Below, in pieces: positions 1 to 8,693 of a stretch of 59,455 bases of DNA. Source of the DNA: an uncultured Lachnospiraceae bacterium (GTDB taxonomy: Bacteria; Bacillota; Clostridia; Lachnospirales; Lachnospiraceae); NCBI GenBank assembly GCA_947175175.1, contig CAMWLV010000004.1:1-59455 (forward strand). The letters run 5' to 3'. Every line of letters begins with the position of its first letter. Position 1 is the stretch's first letter. The notes under the pieces were generated by a model. It was not told the DNA's origin. It saw nothing but the letters and a program-made list of their open reading frames with translations, and did not search any database. Made by a program: the position numbers and the translations under genes.

Positions 1-1
1 C

Positions 2-1609
2 GACTTCCTTACCATGTGGAATGAAGAAGCCACTGTCCAGATGTTTTCGGACATGCTCCACATTGCCGAAGATATTGGTGCTGTTATCGGGAATCTTGCA
101 CACAGTTTAGGTGAAGCATGGAACAAAAACCAGATAGGATTGAGTATCCTTGAAAACATTCGTGATATCTTTGCAATCATTGTTGAACATATCAGGAATG
201 CGGCTGATGCAACGGTTGTATGGAGTGAAGGTCTTGACTTCTATCCACTTTTAGAGTCTATAAATGGATTATTGGAAGCGCTTAAACCACTTACAGACAC
301 AATAGGCGAAGGGCTTGAATGGTTCTGGACAAATGTCTTACTCCCCATAGCCGGGTGGACGATAGAGGACGCAATTCCGGCGTTTCTTGATACGCTCTCA
401 GCAGCATTAGATTTATTCAATTCTGTGTTAGAAGTGTTTAAGCCTTTAGGTGTCTGGTTATGGGAAAACTTTTTACAGCCACTTGGTGAGTGGGCAGGAG
501 AAGCGATCATATCCGCGATGGAAACCATCACAGATTTACTGACAAAACTAAGCGACTGGATATCAGACCATTCAGAGGCTATCCAGAAGCTTATCTCCAT
601 TGTTGCACCTGTTGCCGGGATTGTTCTGGCAATCGCAAACGCAGGAACGATTCTGTCAGCAGCAGTCGGCGTTTTGAGTGGCGTACTCGCAGCACTGACC
701 TCACCGATCACGTTAATCATTGCAGGGATAGCCGCACTCGCAGCAGGGTTTGTGTACCTGTACGAGCAGAGCGAGGATTTTAGGAATCTTATTGATGGGC
801 TTGGCGAAAGAATAAAGGCTTTATGGGAAGAACATCTAAAACCTCTTTTCGATAATCTGTTTGAAATGTTTGGCTTGTTAGGCGAAGCATTGCTGTTTAT
901 GTGGGAAGAGCGAGTGAAACCGCTTATAGATTGGTTGGTTGATGTGCTTGTTCCAACAATAACAGATATCTGCGGTATAGTAATACAGGTTGTTGAAGAT
1001 GCAATAGCTTTTGTAACGGATATCATAAACGGAATAATTGAGATTGTAAATGGTGTAATAAACATACTTATTGGTATTGTCAAAGGCGACTGGCAGAGAG
1101 TCTGGGACGGTTTTGCAGGCGTTATACAAGGCGTTGCAGATGTAATAAAGAGCATTATTAATGCAATCATAGGCACCGTTGAGGGCGTTGCAAATGCGGT
1201 TGTGGCGGCTGTTAACACTATGATACGCGCTATTAACTCTATTAACTTCACGGTTCCTGATTGGATTCCAGGTGTTGGGGGAAAGTCCGTAGGATTTAGT
1301 ATATCAGAAATTCCTAAAGTATCAATCCCCCGCCTTGCCACAGGTGCAGTAATCCGCGGCGGCAATCCATTCATGGCGATTCTGGGCGATCAGCCAGCAG
1401 GGCGAACCAATATCGAAGCGCCACTCGCTACGATTGAGCAGGGTCTAGAAAACGTCCTGAATAGACGCGGAGGGTATGGTCAGGGTAATATTTCTATGAA
1501 CCTTACATTAAATTGCAACGGCGAGGATTTCGCTCACGCGTTCATACCGGATGTTCTTTCAGAGCTTGGGCGGCTTGGTTATAATGTGGAAGTGTTGGGA
1601 ACGAATTAA
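2..1609 (+). CDS. Phage tail tape-measure protein, C-terminal part (5' end outside window)
   Basis: The reading frame is already open at base 2, so this is the 3' part of a longer gene. The visible 535 residues are a long run of helical, Trp- and Leu-rich repeats of the L-W-E-x-x-L-K-P-L type, a hydrophobic stretch at about residues 190-250, Ile/Val-rich helices at 310-390, and a Gly-rich C-terminal region followed by a small beta-like tail. That layout is typical of tape-measure proteins of siphophage-like tails, which set tail length and take part in DNA entry. No distal tail, receptor-binding, holin or lysin gene follows, and the next gene is a bacterial VTC protein. The copy therefore probably marks the edge of a decayed or truncated prophage. 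Family assignment rests on composition and layout, not on a catalytic motif. Confidence 0.75.
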   Translation, partial: DFLTMWNEEATVQMFSDMLHIAEDIGAVIGNLAHSLGEAWNKNQIGLSILENIRDIFAIIVEHIRNAADATVVWSEGLDFYPLLESINGLLEALKPLTDTIGEGLEWFWTNVLLPIAGWTIEDAIPAFLDTLSAALDLFNSVLEVFKPLGVWLWENFLQPLGEWAGEAIISAMETITDLLTKLSDWISDHSEAIQKLISIVAPVAGIVLAIANAGTILSAAVGVLSGVLAALTSPITLIIAGIAALAAGFVYLYEQSEDFRNLIDGLGERIKALWEEHLKPLFDNLFEMFGLLGEALLFMWEERVKPLIDWLVDVLVPTITDICGIVIQVVEDAIAFVTDIINGIIEIVNGVINILIGIVKGDWQRVWDGFAGVIQGVADVIKSIINAIIGTVEGVANAVVAAVNTMIRAINSINFTVPDWIPGVGGKSVGFSISEIPKVSIPRLATGAVIRGGNPFMAILGDQPAGRTNIEAPLATIEQGLENVLNRRGGYGQGNISMNLTLNCNGEDFAHAFIPDVLSELGRLGYNVEVLGTN

Positions 1610-2001
1610 AGAAAATGTGATGGATAGAGATAATTTATTGAGGAGTCAGACAGAATAGTACTAGTGACAGGCTAGTGACAAAAGGTAATAAAAACCCTGA
1701 TATATTTCACAAAATAAACACACTTGATTTAAGTTTCATTTAAGCTTCGCATTCTATACTCGTAACATAGCAGTAAGGAACTGTCACGAAATAACCTTTC
1801 ATTTTGACTTGTCTAAATCCACACATGCGTCGTTGTCGTCAATCGGCGTACGTCCAGTACGCCTCACTCCTCCGCCTAGCCTGTGTGAATTTATTCTGCG
1901 TCAAAATTGAAAGTTATTTCATGACAGCTCCTAAGCAATGTGAGAAAAGAACATAATGGACTGTGGAATTTCTACAGTTCATTACGAAGGAGATAAAGAG
2001 T
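1610..2001. other. Intergenic region between phage remnant and VTC operon
   Basis: About 390 bases without a gene. Positions 1660-1682 hold two copies of CTAGTGACA. A complete MITE-like element, listed separately, fills 1777-1931. A possible -10 (TATACT, 1755-1760) lies just upstream of it but has no good -35. I see no integrase site or tRNA here that would define a phage attachment site. Confidence 0.6.
1777..1931. mobile_element. MITE-like inverted-repeat element, copy 1 (155 bp)
   Basis: Terminal inverted repeats of about 33 bases: the left end starts GGAACTGTCACGAAATAAC and the right end, read on the other strand, starts GGAGCTGTCATGAAATAAC. The element is flanked on both sides by TAA (1774-1776 and 1932-1934), as expected for a 3-bp target duplication. 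Inside is a second dyad, GGCGTAC-GTCCA-GTACGCC. There is no coding capacity, so mobilisation would need a transposase encoded elsewhere. Copies 2 and 3 share the ends. It lies upstream of the VTC gene and could affect its transcription. Confidence 0.75.
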
Positions 2002-2748
2002 ATGGCATATCAGGCAGTATTTAAACGTTATGAGATGAAGTATATGATGACTAAGAAACAGAGGAAGGCGGTACTCGAGGCGATGCTTGCCTATATGAAG
2101 CTGGACGATTTCGGTCATACCACGATCAGAAATGTCTATTTTGATACAGACAGTTACATACTGGTGCGCCGCTCCATCGAGAAGCCAATCTATAAAGAGA
2201 AGCTCCGCATCAGAAGCTACAAGCAGGCAGAGGCGCAGGATAAAGTATTTATCGAACTCAAGAAAAAGTATGATGATGTTGTATATAAGCGCCGCGAGTC
2301 GCTTTCGCAGCTGGAGACTTTGGAATGGATTGTGCGTGAGACACCATTTCCAAAAGCATCGCCCTCGGAAAGGGCGACACAGATCGGAAATGAGATTGAG
2401 TATTTTTTCCAGTTGTATCAGACCTTGAAACCAAAGGTGTTTTTGTCTTACGAGAGGGAAGCTTTTTATGCGTTAGACGGCAGTGATTTCAGGGTGACAT
2501 TCGATGAAAATATTCTTGCAAGACAGGAAGAACTCTCGCTTTCCGAGGGAGTGTGGGGCGAATCGCTGATCGACGAGGACATGGTATTGATGGAAATTAA
2601 GACCTCGGGCGGCATTCCGCTCTGGATGACACATGTACTGACACAGGAAAAAATTTATAAGACTTCTTTTTCGAAATATGGTACTGCGTATGAGAAAATG
2701 ATCTATGGACACAAGGAGGAAACAGCAGGGAAAGCGTTTATCGCATAG
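2002..2748 (+). CDS. VTC-domain polyphosphate polymerase family protein
   Basis: 248 residues. The start at 2002 is chosen because GAAGGAGAT lies seven bases before it; an upstream in-frame ATG at 1963 lacks a ribosome site. VTC-domain features are visible in order: R-Y-E-M-K-Y near the N-terminus, the basic strand K-E-K-L-R-I-R-S-Y, the F-I-E-L-K-K-K-Y strand followed by V-Y-K-R-R, then R-V-T-F-D, L-M-E-I-K-T and a final S-K-Y. These acidic and basic strands line the tunnel in which yeast Vtc4 makes polyphosphate from ATP and Mn2+. Bacterial homologues are usually next to a DUF4956 membrane protein, as here. Whether this one makes polyphosphate or another polymer is not shown by sequence. 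MITE copies lie on both sides of the gene. Confidence 0.88.
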   Translation: MAYQAVFKRYEMKYMMTKKQRKAVLEAMLAYMKLDDFGHTTIRNVYFDTDSYILVRRSIEKPIYKEKLRIRSYKQAEAQDKVFIELKKKYDDVVYKRRESLSQLETLEWIVRETPFPKASPSERATQIGNEIEYFFQLYQTLKPKVFLSYEREAFYALDGSDFRVTFDENILARQEELSLSEGVWGESLIDEDMVLMEIKTSGGIPLWMTHVLTQEKIYKTSFSKYGTAYEKMIYGHKEETAGKAFIA

Positions 2749-2791
2749 CAGGTGGCATAAAATTGTTTGCCTGCGGCTATTTTGGGCGTAA

Positions 2792-2846
2792 GGAGCTATT
2801 CAGGAACAGACAAGTCAAGATGCAGGGGTTATTTTTGAACAGTTCC
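2792..2846. mobile_element. MITE-like element, copy 2, internally deleted (55 bp)
   Basis: Left end GGAGCTATTCA and right end TGAACAGTTCC match the ends of copies 1 and 3. The segment 2812-2846, from AGACAAGTCAAG to the right end, closely matches 19612-19650 of copy 3. Most of the interior is gone. The flanks are TAA (2789-2791) and TCA (2847-2849), consistent with a slightly mutated 3-bp target duplication. It lies inside the VTC-DUF4956 intergenic gap. Confidence 0.65.
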
Positions 2847-2872
2847 TCAGAAAATGAGAAGGGGTGATCAGA

Positions 2873-3571
2873 ATGTTTGAGAGTATTTTCAGGGGATTAT
2901 TTGACGCGGAGACGGCGAGCGTTATTTCAGTTACAGATTTTATGATTTGCATTGTCAGCTCACTTGTTATAGGATTGATCTTGTCAGTGATGTATATGTA
3001 CAAGAATACATATTCTAAAAGCTTTATCGTGACAATCGCTACAATTCCGGCAATCGTGTGTGTGGTGATCATGATGGTAAACGGAAATGTGGGGGCAGGC
3101 GTGGCAGTGGCAGGTGCCTTTAGTCTGGTACGGTTTCGTTCCGCCCCGGGTACAGCAAAGGAGATCGGCGTGCTGTTTCTGGCAATGGGGGCAGGCATCA
3201 TTACCGGAATGGGGTACATTGCATATGCGTTTCTGTTCGTGATCATCATGGGAGCTGTCGACATGCTTTATGCGCAGATTGATTTTGGTGCGAGGAAGAA
3301 TGCAGCGCTGGAGCGGACGTTACACATTACGATTCCGGAGGATTTGGATTATGTGGAGGTATTTGATGATCTGTTTGACCAGTATGCGAGCAAGTTCGAG
3401 CTGCTCAATGTCAAAACAACAAATATGGGAAGCCTGTTCAAGCTGACTTATCATATCACGTTTCGGGAGGCAGGCAGAGAGAAGGCGTTTATCGATGATG
3501 TGCGCTGCAGGAATGGAAATCTGGAGATCTCGCTGTCGAATCAGGAGAGCAGTGTGTCGGAGATGATGTAG
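2873..3571 (+). CDS. DUF4956 family membrane protein
   Basis: 232 residues from the ATG at 2873, which has GAAGGGG eight bases upstream; a GTG at 2864 is a less likely start. The N-terminal 140 residues hold four hydrophobic segments (about 18-40, 48-66, 70-86 and 100-130) with the family signature F-S-L-V-R-F-R-S-A-P-G-T-A-K-E between them. The C-terminal 90 residues are a soluble alpha/beta domain. DUF4956 proteins are found repeatedly next to VTC-domain proteins, which suggests a membrane partner, perhaps for moving or anchoring the polymer. That role is inferred from neighbourhood only. It is co-directional with the VTC gene and with the surface lipoprotein behind it. Confidence 0.88.
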   Translation: MFESIFRGLFDAETASVISVTDFMICIVSSLVIGLILSVMYMYKNTYSKSFIVTIATIPAIVCVVIMMVNGNVGAGVAVAGAFSLVRFRSAPGTAKEIGVLFLAMGAGIITGMGYIAYAFLFVIIMGAVDMLYAQIDFGARKNAALERTLHITIPEDLDYVEVFDDLFDQYASKFELLNVKTTNMGSLFKLTYHITFREAGREKAFIDDVRCRNGNLEISLSNQESSVSEMM

Positions 3572-3600
3572 CAAGGTTTTGAGAGGAGTATAAAATAAAA

Positions 3601-5412
3601 ATGAAAAATAAGAAATATCAGGTTATGGCAGTCGTTTTAGTGTACAGTATGTTTGCGACAGCATGCGGAAATCAGATAAATAAAAATATAGATATAAACG
3701 CAGTGGCAGCAGAGGCAGAGAATGTTGTAACAAATAGTGAAGATGGAAATTCAACGAATAAAAATGACACAAGTGTCATATCTGGAGCAGCAGATACCGA
3801 AACGATAATTGATTCTTCAAAGTTATTTTCAAATCGCGACCTGAGTGGAGAATATGATGCGGCGAAGTGCGATAACATTACAATCTCTGATAAGGGCTGT
3901 ACGACGGATTCCAAAAATGTTACAATTGATGGAAGTACTGTCACGATCATGGGTGAGGGAGATTATATTGTCAGCGGCACATTGAGTGACGGAATGATCA
4001 TCGTTGATGTGGACAAATCAGAGAAAGTGCAGCTGGTATTGAACGGCGTCGATATTACTTCGGAGACATCCGCAGCCATTTATGTAAAAAAGGCTGACAA
4101 AGTGTTTGTGACGCTGGCTGACGGAACAGAAAATGCACTGACAAATGGCGGGACATTTGTGGCAATTGACGATAATAATATTGATGCGGTTATTTTTTCA
4201 AAAGATGACCTGACACTGAATGGAACAGGAACACTGGTCATTAACTCGCCCGCCGGTCATGGTATCGTGTCTAAAAATGAGCTTGTCATCACAAATGGAA
4301 CATATCAGATTACAGCGGCATCACATGGAATGATAGGAAAGGACAATATAGCGATTGCAGACGGCAGTTTTGTCATCGCAGCCGGAAAAGATGCTATACA
4401 GTCGCAAAATGAGGATGATGACACACTGGGATTTGTGTATATTGCAAACGGCAATTTTTTATTGAATGCTGAGAGTGATGGAATCAATGCCATCAATGAG
4501 ATCAATATTGCAGGTGGGACGATTACGGTGGAGAAGTCGGAGGAAGGATTGGAGGCAAGACTCATCAACATATCCGGCGGTGAGATTGATATTACTTCCT
4601 CAGATGATGGTCTAAATGCCACAGATAAACGGTCAAGTGCAGTATCTTCAGAAGCAGTTTTTGATATGAATACGAGTATGGGAAATATGTCAGATAAGCA
4701 TACAGCTGATCGAAAGTCAGATAGCAGCTCAGATAAAAATACAGATGAGAAAAAGAAAGATTTTCAAGGAGGGCGCGGTGGTTTTGGCGGCGGCATGGGT
4801 GATACACATAGTGACGCGAACATTCATATTTCGGGTGGTGTAGTACGCATCAATGCGGAAGGCGACGGCGTTGACTCGAACGGTTATCTCACGGTGAGCG
4901 GTGGAGAACTTTATGTGACCGGACCCTCAAACGGCGGGAATGGCGCGCTTGATTATGGGATTGATGCTGCGATATATGGCGGCATTGTGGTGGCAGCAGG
5001 ACAGAGCGGAATGGCACAGAACTTTGGATCAGAGTCAACGCAGGGCACGATTCTTGTCAATACACAGCAGCAGAACGCAGCGGGAAGCGATATCGTACTG
5101 CTTGACAGTAAGGGCAGTGAGCTTATTGCATGGACGGCGGAAAAAGCGTATAATTCTGTTGTAGTGAGCTGTCCTGAGATCAGGAGCGGCAGTTCTTACA
5201 TTGTAAAGACCGGCGATGTATCAACTGAGGTCACAATGGATAGTTTAGTCTGCGGAGACGGTTTTGGATTTGGCGGAGGAAGACATGATTTCCAAGGTGG
5301 CGGCAGACCAGAAGGGAAGCCGGATTTTCAAAATGGCGGGAGACCAGAAGGAATGCCGGAACCACCTGAGTTTGGGAACGGCGAGAGACCAGAGGGGGCA
5401 GCGAAGCAATGA
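3601..5412 (+). CDS. Carbohydrate-binding beta-helix lipoprotein (Cthe_2159 / DUF4353 type)
   Basis: 603 residues. The N-terminus is a lipoprotein signal ending F-A-T-A-C, so the mature protein should be anchored outside the membrane by Cys22. The body consists of short beta-rungs such as G-D-Y-I-V-S-G-T-L, H-G-I-V-S-K-N-E and G-I-N-A-I-N-E-I-N-I-A-G-G-T, the pattern of the Cthe_2159 family. The Clostridium thermocellum member of that family binds cellulose and pectin-like glycans as a calcium-containing beta-helix. A linker rich in Ser, Asp and Lys (about residues 345-390) and Gly/Phe-rich stretches (about 390-400 and the last 55 residues) interrupt or extend it. The stop codon overlaps the start of the response regulator (ATGA), indicating translational coupling. 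The glycan ligand is unknown. Confidence 0.85.
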   Translation: MKNKKYQVMAVVLVYSMFATACGNQINKNIDINAVAAEAENVVTNSEDGNSTNKNDTSVISGAADTETIIDSSKLFSNRDLSGEYDAAKCDNITISDKGCTTDSKNVTIDGSTVTIMGEGDYIVSGTLSDGMIIVDVDKSEKVQLVLNGVDITSETSAAIYVKKADKVFVTLADGTENALTNGGTFVAIDDNNIDAVIFSKDDLTLNGTGTLVINSPAGHGIVSKNELVITNGTYQITAASHGMIGKDNIAIADGSFVIAAGKDAIQSQNEDDDTLGFVYIANGNFLLNAESDGINAINEINIAGGTITVEKSEEGLEARLINISGGEIDITSSDDGLNATDKRSSAVSSEAVFDMNTSMGNMSDKHTADRKSDSSSDKNTDEKKKDFQGGRGGFGGGMGDTHSDANIHISGGVVRINAEGDGVDSNGYLTVSGGELYVTGPSNGGNGALDYGIDAAIYGGIVVAAGQSGMAQNFGSESTQGTILVNTQQQNAAGSDIVLLDSKGSELIAWTAEKAYNSVVVSCPEIRSGSSYIVKTGDVSTEVTMDSLVCGDGFGFGGGRHDFQGGGRPEGKPDFQNGGRPEGMPEPPEFGNGERPEGAAKQ

Positions 5413-6098
5413 GACTGTTACTGGCGGAGGACGAAGCGTCACTTTCCAAGGCGGTCGTGACGATACTCAAGAAAAATAATTATACAGTAGATGCGGCATA
5501 TGACGGCATCGAGGCATTGGAATATTTGGAAACAAATGAATACGATGGTGTGATACTGGACGTGATGATGCCGCGTATGGACGGAATCAGTGTACTGCAG
5601 AAAATCCGAAAAGCAGGCAGCAATGTTCCAGTGCTTATACTCACTGCAAAGGCAGAGGTGGATGACAAAGTGATGGGACTTGACAGCGGGGCAAACGATT
5701 ATCTCACAAAACCGTTTGCCTCTAAAGAGCTGTTGGCACGTATACGCGCCATGACTCGTAACAGTGTTGCGGCAGTACAGGCGGACTCTAAGCTGCATTT
5801 GGGGAATATCACTCTCGACTGCGCGGCTTTTACACTGTCCTCGCCCTTTAACAGCTTTGTTCTTGCCAACAAGGAATTTCAGATGATCGAGTTTATGATG
5901 CGAAATCCTGGACAGATCATATCTGCGGAACAGTTTATGGACAGGATCTGGGGTTTTGAGGCAAACGCGGAAAGCAATGTGGTGTGGACTTATATCTCAT
6001 ATCTGAGAAAAAAACTTGCAGCGCTCAAGGCGGATGTGGAGATCAAGGCAAGGCGCAATGCCGGGTACTCGCTGGAGGAAAGCGTGAAGAGAAAGTAG
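5409..6098 (+). CDS. OmpR-family response regulator
   Basis: 229 residues. The receiver domain covers residues 1-120 with the acidic pair E7-D8, the phospho-acceptor D51 in I-L-D-V-M-M-P, T79 and K101 in T-K-P-F. The C-terminal 95 residues form a winged-helix DNA-binding domain ending in the W-T-Y-I-S-Y-L-R-K-K-L recognition region. The start overlaps the stop of the lipoprotein gene by four bases, and the cognate kinase follows after 15 bases, so it is part of the same transcript. The likely target is this operon or other surface genes, but no binding site could be recognised. Confidence 0.95.
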   Translation: MRLLLAEDEASLSKAVVTILKKNNYTVDAAYDGIEALEYLETNEYDGVILDVMMPRMDGISVLQKIRKAGSNVPVLILTAKAEVDDKVMGLDSGANDYLTKPFASKELLARIRAMTRNSVAAVQADSKLHLGNITLDCAAFTLSSPFNSFVLANKEFQMIEFMMRNPGQIISAEQFMDRIWGFEANAESNVVWTYISYLRKKLAALKADVEIKARRNAGYSLEESVKRK

Positions 6099-6113
6099 CA
6101 TGGAGGTTTTGGG

Positions 6114-7421
6114 ATGCTTGGCAGGTTGAGGACAAAGTTCATCATATTATCAACAATATCGCTTTTATTGTTGCTGGGTATTATTGTAGTATCCAGCAAT
6201 TTGCTGACTTATCGGGAATTGCTGGCAAATGCGGACAAGGTGCTTGACATGATTGCAGATAACGATGGGCGCCCCATGCCATTGCAGCCGCCAGACAAGA
6301 AAGAGATTCACCAGAATGATGTGGATGGTTTGCAAGGGGAGTTTTTTGGTCATTTCGGACGAAAGATGCTGTCGCCGGAGATCATGTATGAGGCAAGGTT
6401 TTTTGCCGCAGAGCTTTCGCCGGAGGGTGAAGTCATTTTGGTTAACACAGAGCACATTGCCATGGTGGACGACACAGAAGCCGCAGACTATGCTGGTCAG
6501 GCATATCGAAAAAAGAGTGATAGAGGGTTTATCGGTGATTTCCGGTATGTAAAGCTTTATACTGTCGATGATGATAAAAATGACATTCGTGTCATATTTT
6601 TGGACTGTGGAAGAAATCTTGTAACGTTTAAAAATTCACTATTGACCAATTGTCTGATATCCTTCTTGGGATTGGTGGTCATTTTTATCCTGATTGTTAT
6701 CTTTTCCAGAAAAATTGTACAACCAGTGTCAGAGAGTTATGAGAAGCAGAAGCAGTTTATCTCTGTGGCAGGACATGAAATTAAGACACCAATTACGATC
6801 ATTGATGCGGATGCAGAAATCCTTGCCATGGAGATTGGGGACGATAATGAATGGCTCACGGACATCAGCAGGCAGACCAAGCGGATGACGGCACTGACAA
6901 ATGATCTGCTGACGCTGTCGCGCATGGATGAGAACAGGCAGCAGTTTGCAATGATTGATTTTCCGATATCAGATGTCGTGGGGGAGACAGTTCAGTCCTT
7001 TCAGACGCTGGCACATAGCAAAAAGCGAAACATCAGGGCAGATATTGTGCCAATGCTCTCTTGTCGTGGGGACGAGAACAGTATCCGTCAGCTTGCGGGA
7101 ATCCTTCTGGACAACGCCATCAAGTATACTGAGGAGAACGAGGATGGCAGCTGTGATGATATTTTGTTAAGGCTTGAGAAAAAGAGCCATAATCTTTGTC
7201 TGAGTGTGAGGAACAGTTCAGAGCCGGTCAGTGAGGAGCAGCTTCGACAGTTTTTCGACCGCTTTTATCGGACAGAGCAGTCAAGAAATTCGGAAACCGG
7301 AGGGTATGGCTTAGGGTTGTCCATTGCAAAGTCGCTCGTGGAGGCACATAAGGGCAGGATAACGGCATCTGCGCCGGATGCGAAAACAGTACAGATTACA
7401 GTTGTTCTGCCAGTAAAATAA
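6114..7421 (+). CDS. Sensor histidine kinase (partner of the response regulator)
   Basis: 435 residues. TM1 is at about residues 10-30 and TM2 at about 175-200, enclosing an extracytoplasmic sensor of about 145 residues without a recognised family. The H-box V-A-G-H-E-I-K-T-P-I places the phosphorylated histidine at H221. The ATP-binding domain shows the N-box D-N-A-I-K-Y-T, the F-box F-F-D-R-F-Y-R and the G-box G-Y-G-L-G-L-S-I. GGAGG lies seven bases before the start. Because the pair is coupled to the VTC-DUF4956-lipoprotein genes, the sensor may read the state of the surface polymer. That is inference from context. Confidence 0.93.
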   Translation: MLGRLRTKFIILSTISLLLLLGIIVVSSNLLTYRELLANADKVLDMIADNDGRPMPLQPPDKKEIHQNDVDGLQGEFFGHFGRKMLSPEIMYEARFFAAELSPEGEVILVNTEHIAMVDDTEAADYAGQAYRKKSDRGFIGDFRYVKLYTVDDDKNDIRVIFLDCGRNLVTFKNSLLTNCLISFLGLVVIFILIVIFSRKIVQPVSESYEKQKQFISVAGHEIKTPITIIDADAEILAMEIGDDNEWLTDISRQTKRMTALTNDLLTLSRMDENRQQFAMIDFPISDVVGETVQSFQTLAHSKKRNIRADIVPMLSCRGDENSIRQLAGILLDNAIKYTEENEDGSCDDILLRLEKKSHNLCLSVRNSSEPVSEEQLRQFFDRFYRTEQSRNSETGGYGLGLSIAKSLVEAHKGRITASAPDAKTVQITVVLPVK

Positions 7422-7444
7422 AGTGTATAAGGAGAGAAAAGGAT

Positions 7445-8647
7445 ATGAGTGAAGCAGTAGTTACCTTGAAAAAGGGAGAGGGAAGAAGCCTGAAATCAGG
7501 CGGTCTTTGGGTATATGACAATGAGATTGATACGATTATGGGGACGTTTCAAAACGGTGATATCGTGGCAGTGCATGATTTTGATGGTTATTGGATGGGG
7601 CGTGGATTTATCAATCAAAATTCTAGGATTCGTATCCGCATGATGACGCGTGACAAGGAGCAGCAGATTGACAGGGATTTTTTGAAAATGCGTGTGCGCG
7701 AAGCGTGGGAATACCGCAAAAAGACGGTCGATACTTCAAGCTGCCGCATTGTGTTTGGCGAGGCGGATTTTCTTCCAGGCATTGTAATCGACAAGTTTTC
7801 AGATGTATTGGTGGTGGAGTCGCTTGCACTTGGCATCGACAGGTTCAAAATGGATATTATTGCGTGTTTGCGGGAAGTGCTTAGTGAAGAAGGAATTCAT
7901 ATTAGAGGTGTGTATGAGAGAAGTGATGCGAAGGTACGGCTTCAGGAAGGAATGGAACGCTTTAAAGGGTTTATCGGCGACGCGTTTGACACAAGTGTAC
8001 AAATCATAGAAAATGGTGTCCAATATCTTGTTGATGTCAAGGATGGACAGAAGACCGGATTTTTCCTGGATCAGAAATATAACAGGCTCGCGATACAGAA
8101 GTTATGTAAGGGCGCAAAGGTACTTGACTGTTTTACACACACAGGTTCTTTTGCGCTGAATGCAGGTATCGCGGGCGCTGAGAGTGTGCTTGGTGTCGAT
8201 GCGTCGGAACTTGCTGTCGAGCAGGCATCAAAAAATGCAGCACTGAATAATCTGCAGGACATTGTGAAATTTCAGTGTGCGGATGTATTTGACTTGCTCC
8301 CAAAGCTTGAGGAGGCAGGAGAGCAGTATGATGTCGTGATTCTTGATCCGCCAGCATTTACAAAGTCAAGAAATTCCGTGAAAAACGCTATAAAGGGTTA
8401 TCGTGAGATTAACATGAGAGGAATGAAGCTGGTGAAAGATGGTGGATTTTTGGCGACATGCTCCTGTTCCCATTTCATGGATTATGAGCTCTTTACACAG
8501 ACAATTGCGCAGGCAGCAAAAAGTGTGCACTGCAGATTGAGACAGGTGGAGTACAGAACACAATCGGCAGACCATCCGATTTTGTGGAACGCGGATGAGT
8601 CGTATTATTTGAAGTTTTATATCTTCCAGGTGCGTAAGGAACAGTAG
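7445..8647 (+). CDS. rlmI: RlmI-type 23S rRNA (cytosine-C5) methyltransferase
   Basis: 400 residues, the usual length of the RlmI/YccW family. The N-terminal PUA-like domain begins with L-K-K-G-E-G-R-S-L-K-S-G and the W-V-Y motif. A linking beta-domain ends in D-G-Q-K-T-G-F-F-L-D-Q. The Rossmann methyltransferase core has the SAM-binding C-F-T-H-T-G-S-F and the D-P-P-A-F motif, with a later T-C-S-C-S motif supplying catalytic cysteines. The E. coli enzyme makes m5C1962 in 23S rRNA; the exact target here is presumed. The gene follows the kinase by 23 bases behind AAGGAGAG and may be read through from the same promoter, though it is functionally unrelated. Confidence 0.9.
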   Translation: MSEAVVTLKKGEGRSLKSGGLWVYDNEIDTIMGTFQNGDIVAVHDFDGYWMGRGFINQNSRIRIRMMTRDKEQQIDRDFLKMRVREAWEYRKKTVDTSSCRIVFGEADFLPGIVIDKFSDVLVVESLALGIDRFKMDIIACLREVLSEEGIHIRGVYERSDAKVRLQEGMERFKGFIGDAFDTSVQIIENGVQYLVDVKDGQKTGFFLDQKYNRLAIQKLCKGAKVLDCFTHTGSFALNAGIAGAESVLGVDASELAVEQASKNAALNNLQDIVKFQCADVFDLLPKLEEAGEQYDVVILDPPAFTKSRNSVKNAIKGYREINMRGMKLVKDGGFLATCSCSHFMDYELFTQTIAQAAKSVHCRLRQVEYRTQSADHPILWNADESYYLKFYIFQVRKEQ

Positions 8648-8693
8648 CTGTGGAGAGGGATGAAAGTGTTGGATTTTGGTGGGGCGTGGGATT

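Noticed and set aside
241..1374. 377-codon reading frame on the minus strand inside the tape-measure gene
   Set aside because: It is antisense to a clear phage-protein frame, has no ribosome site, and its composition (Ser/Thr/Ile/Pro-rich) is that of a shadow frame.
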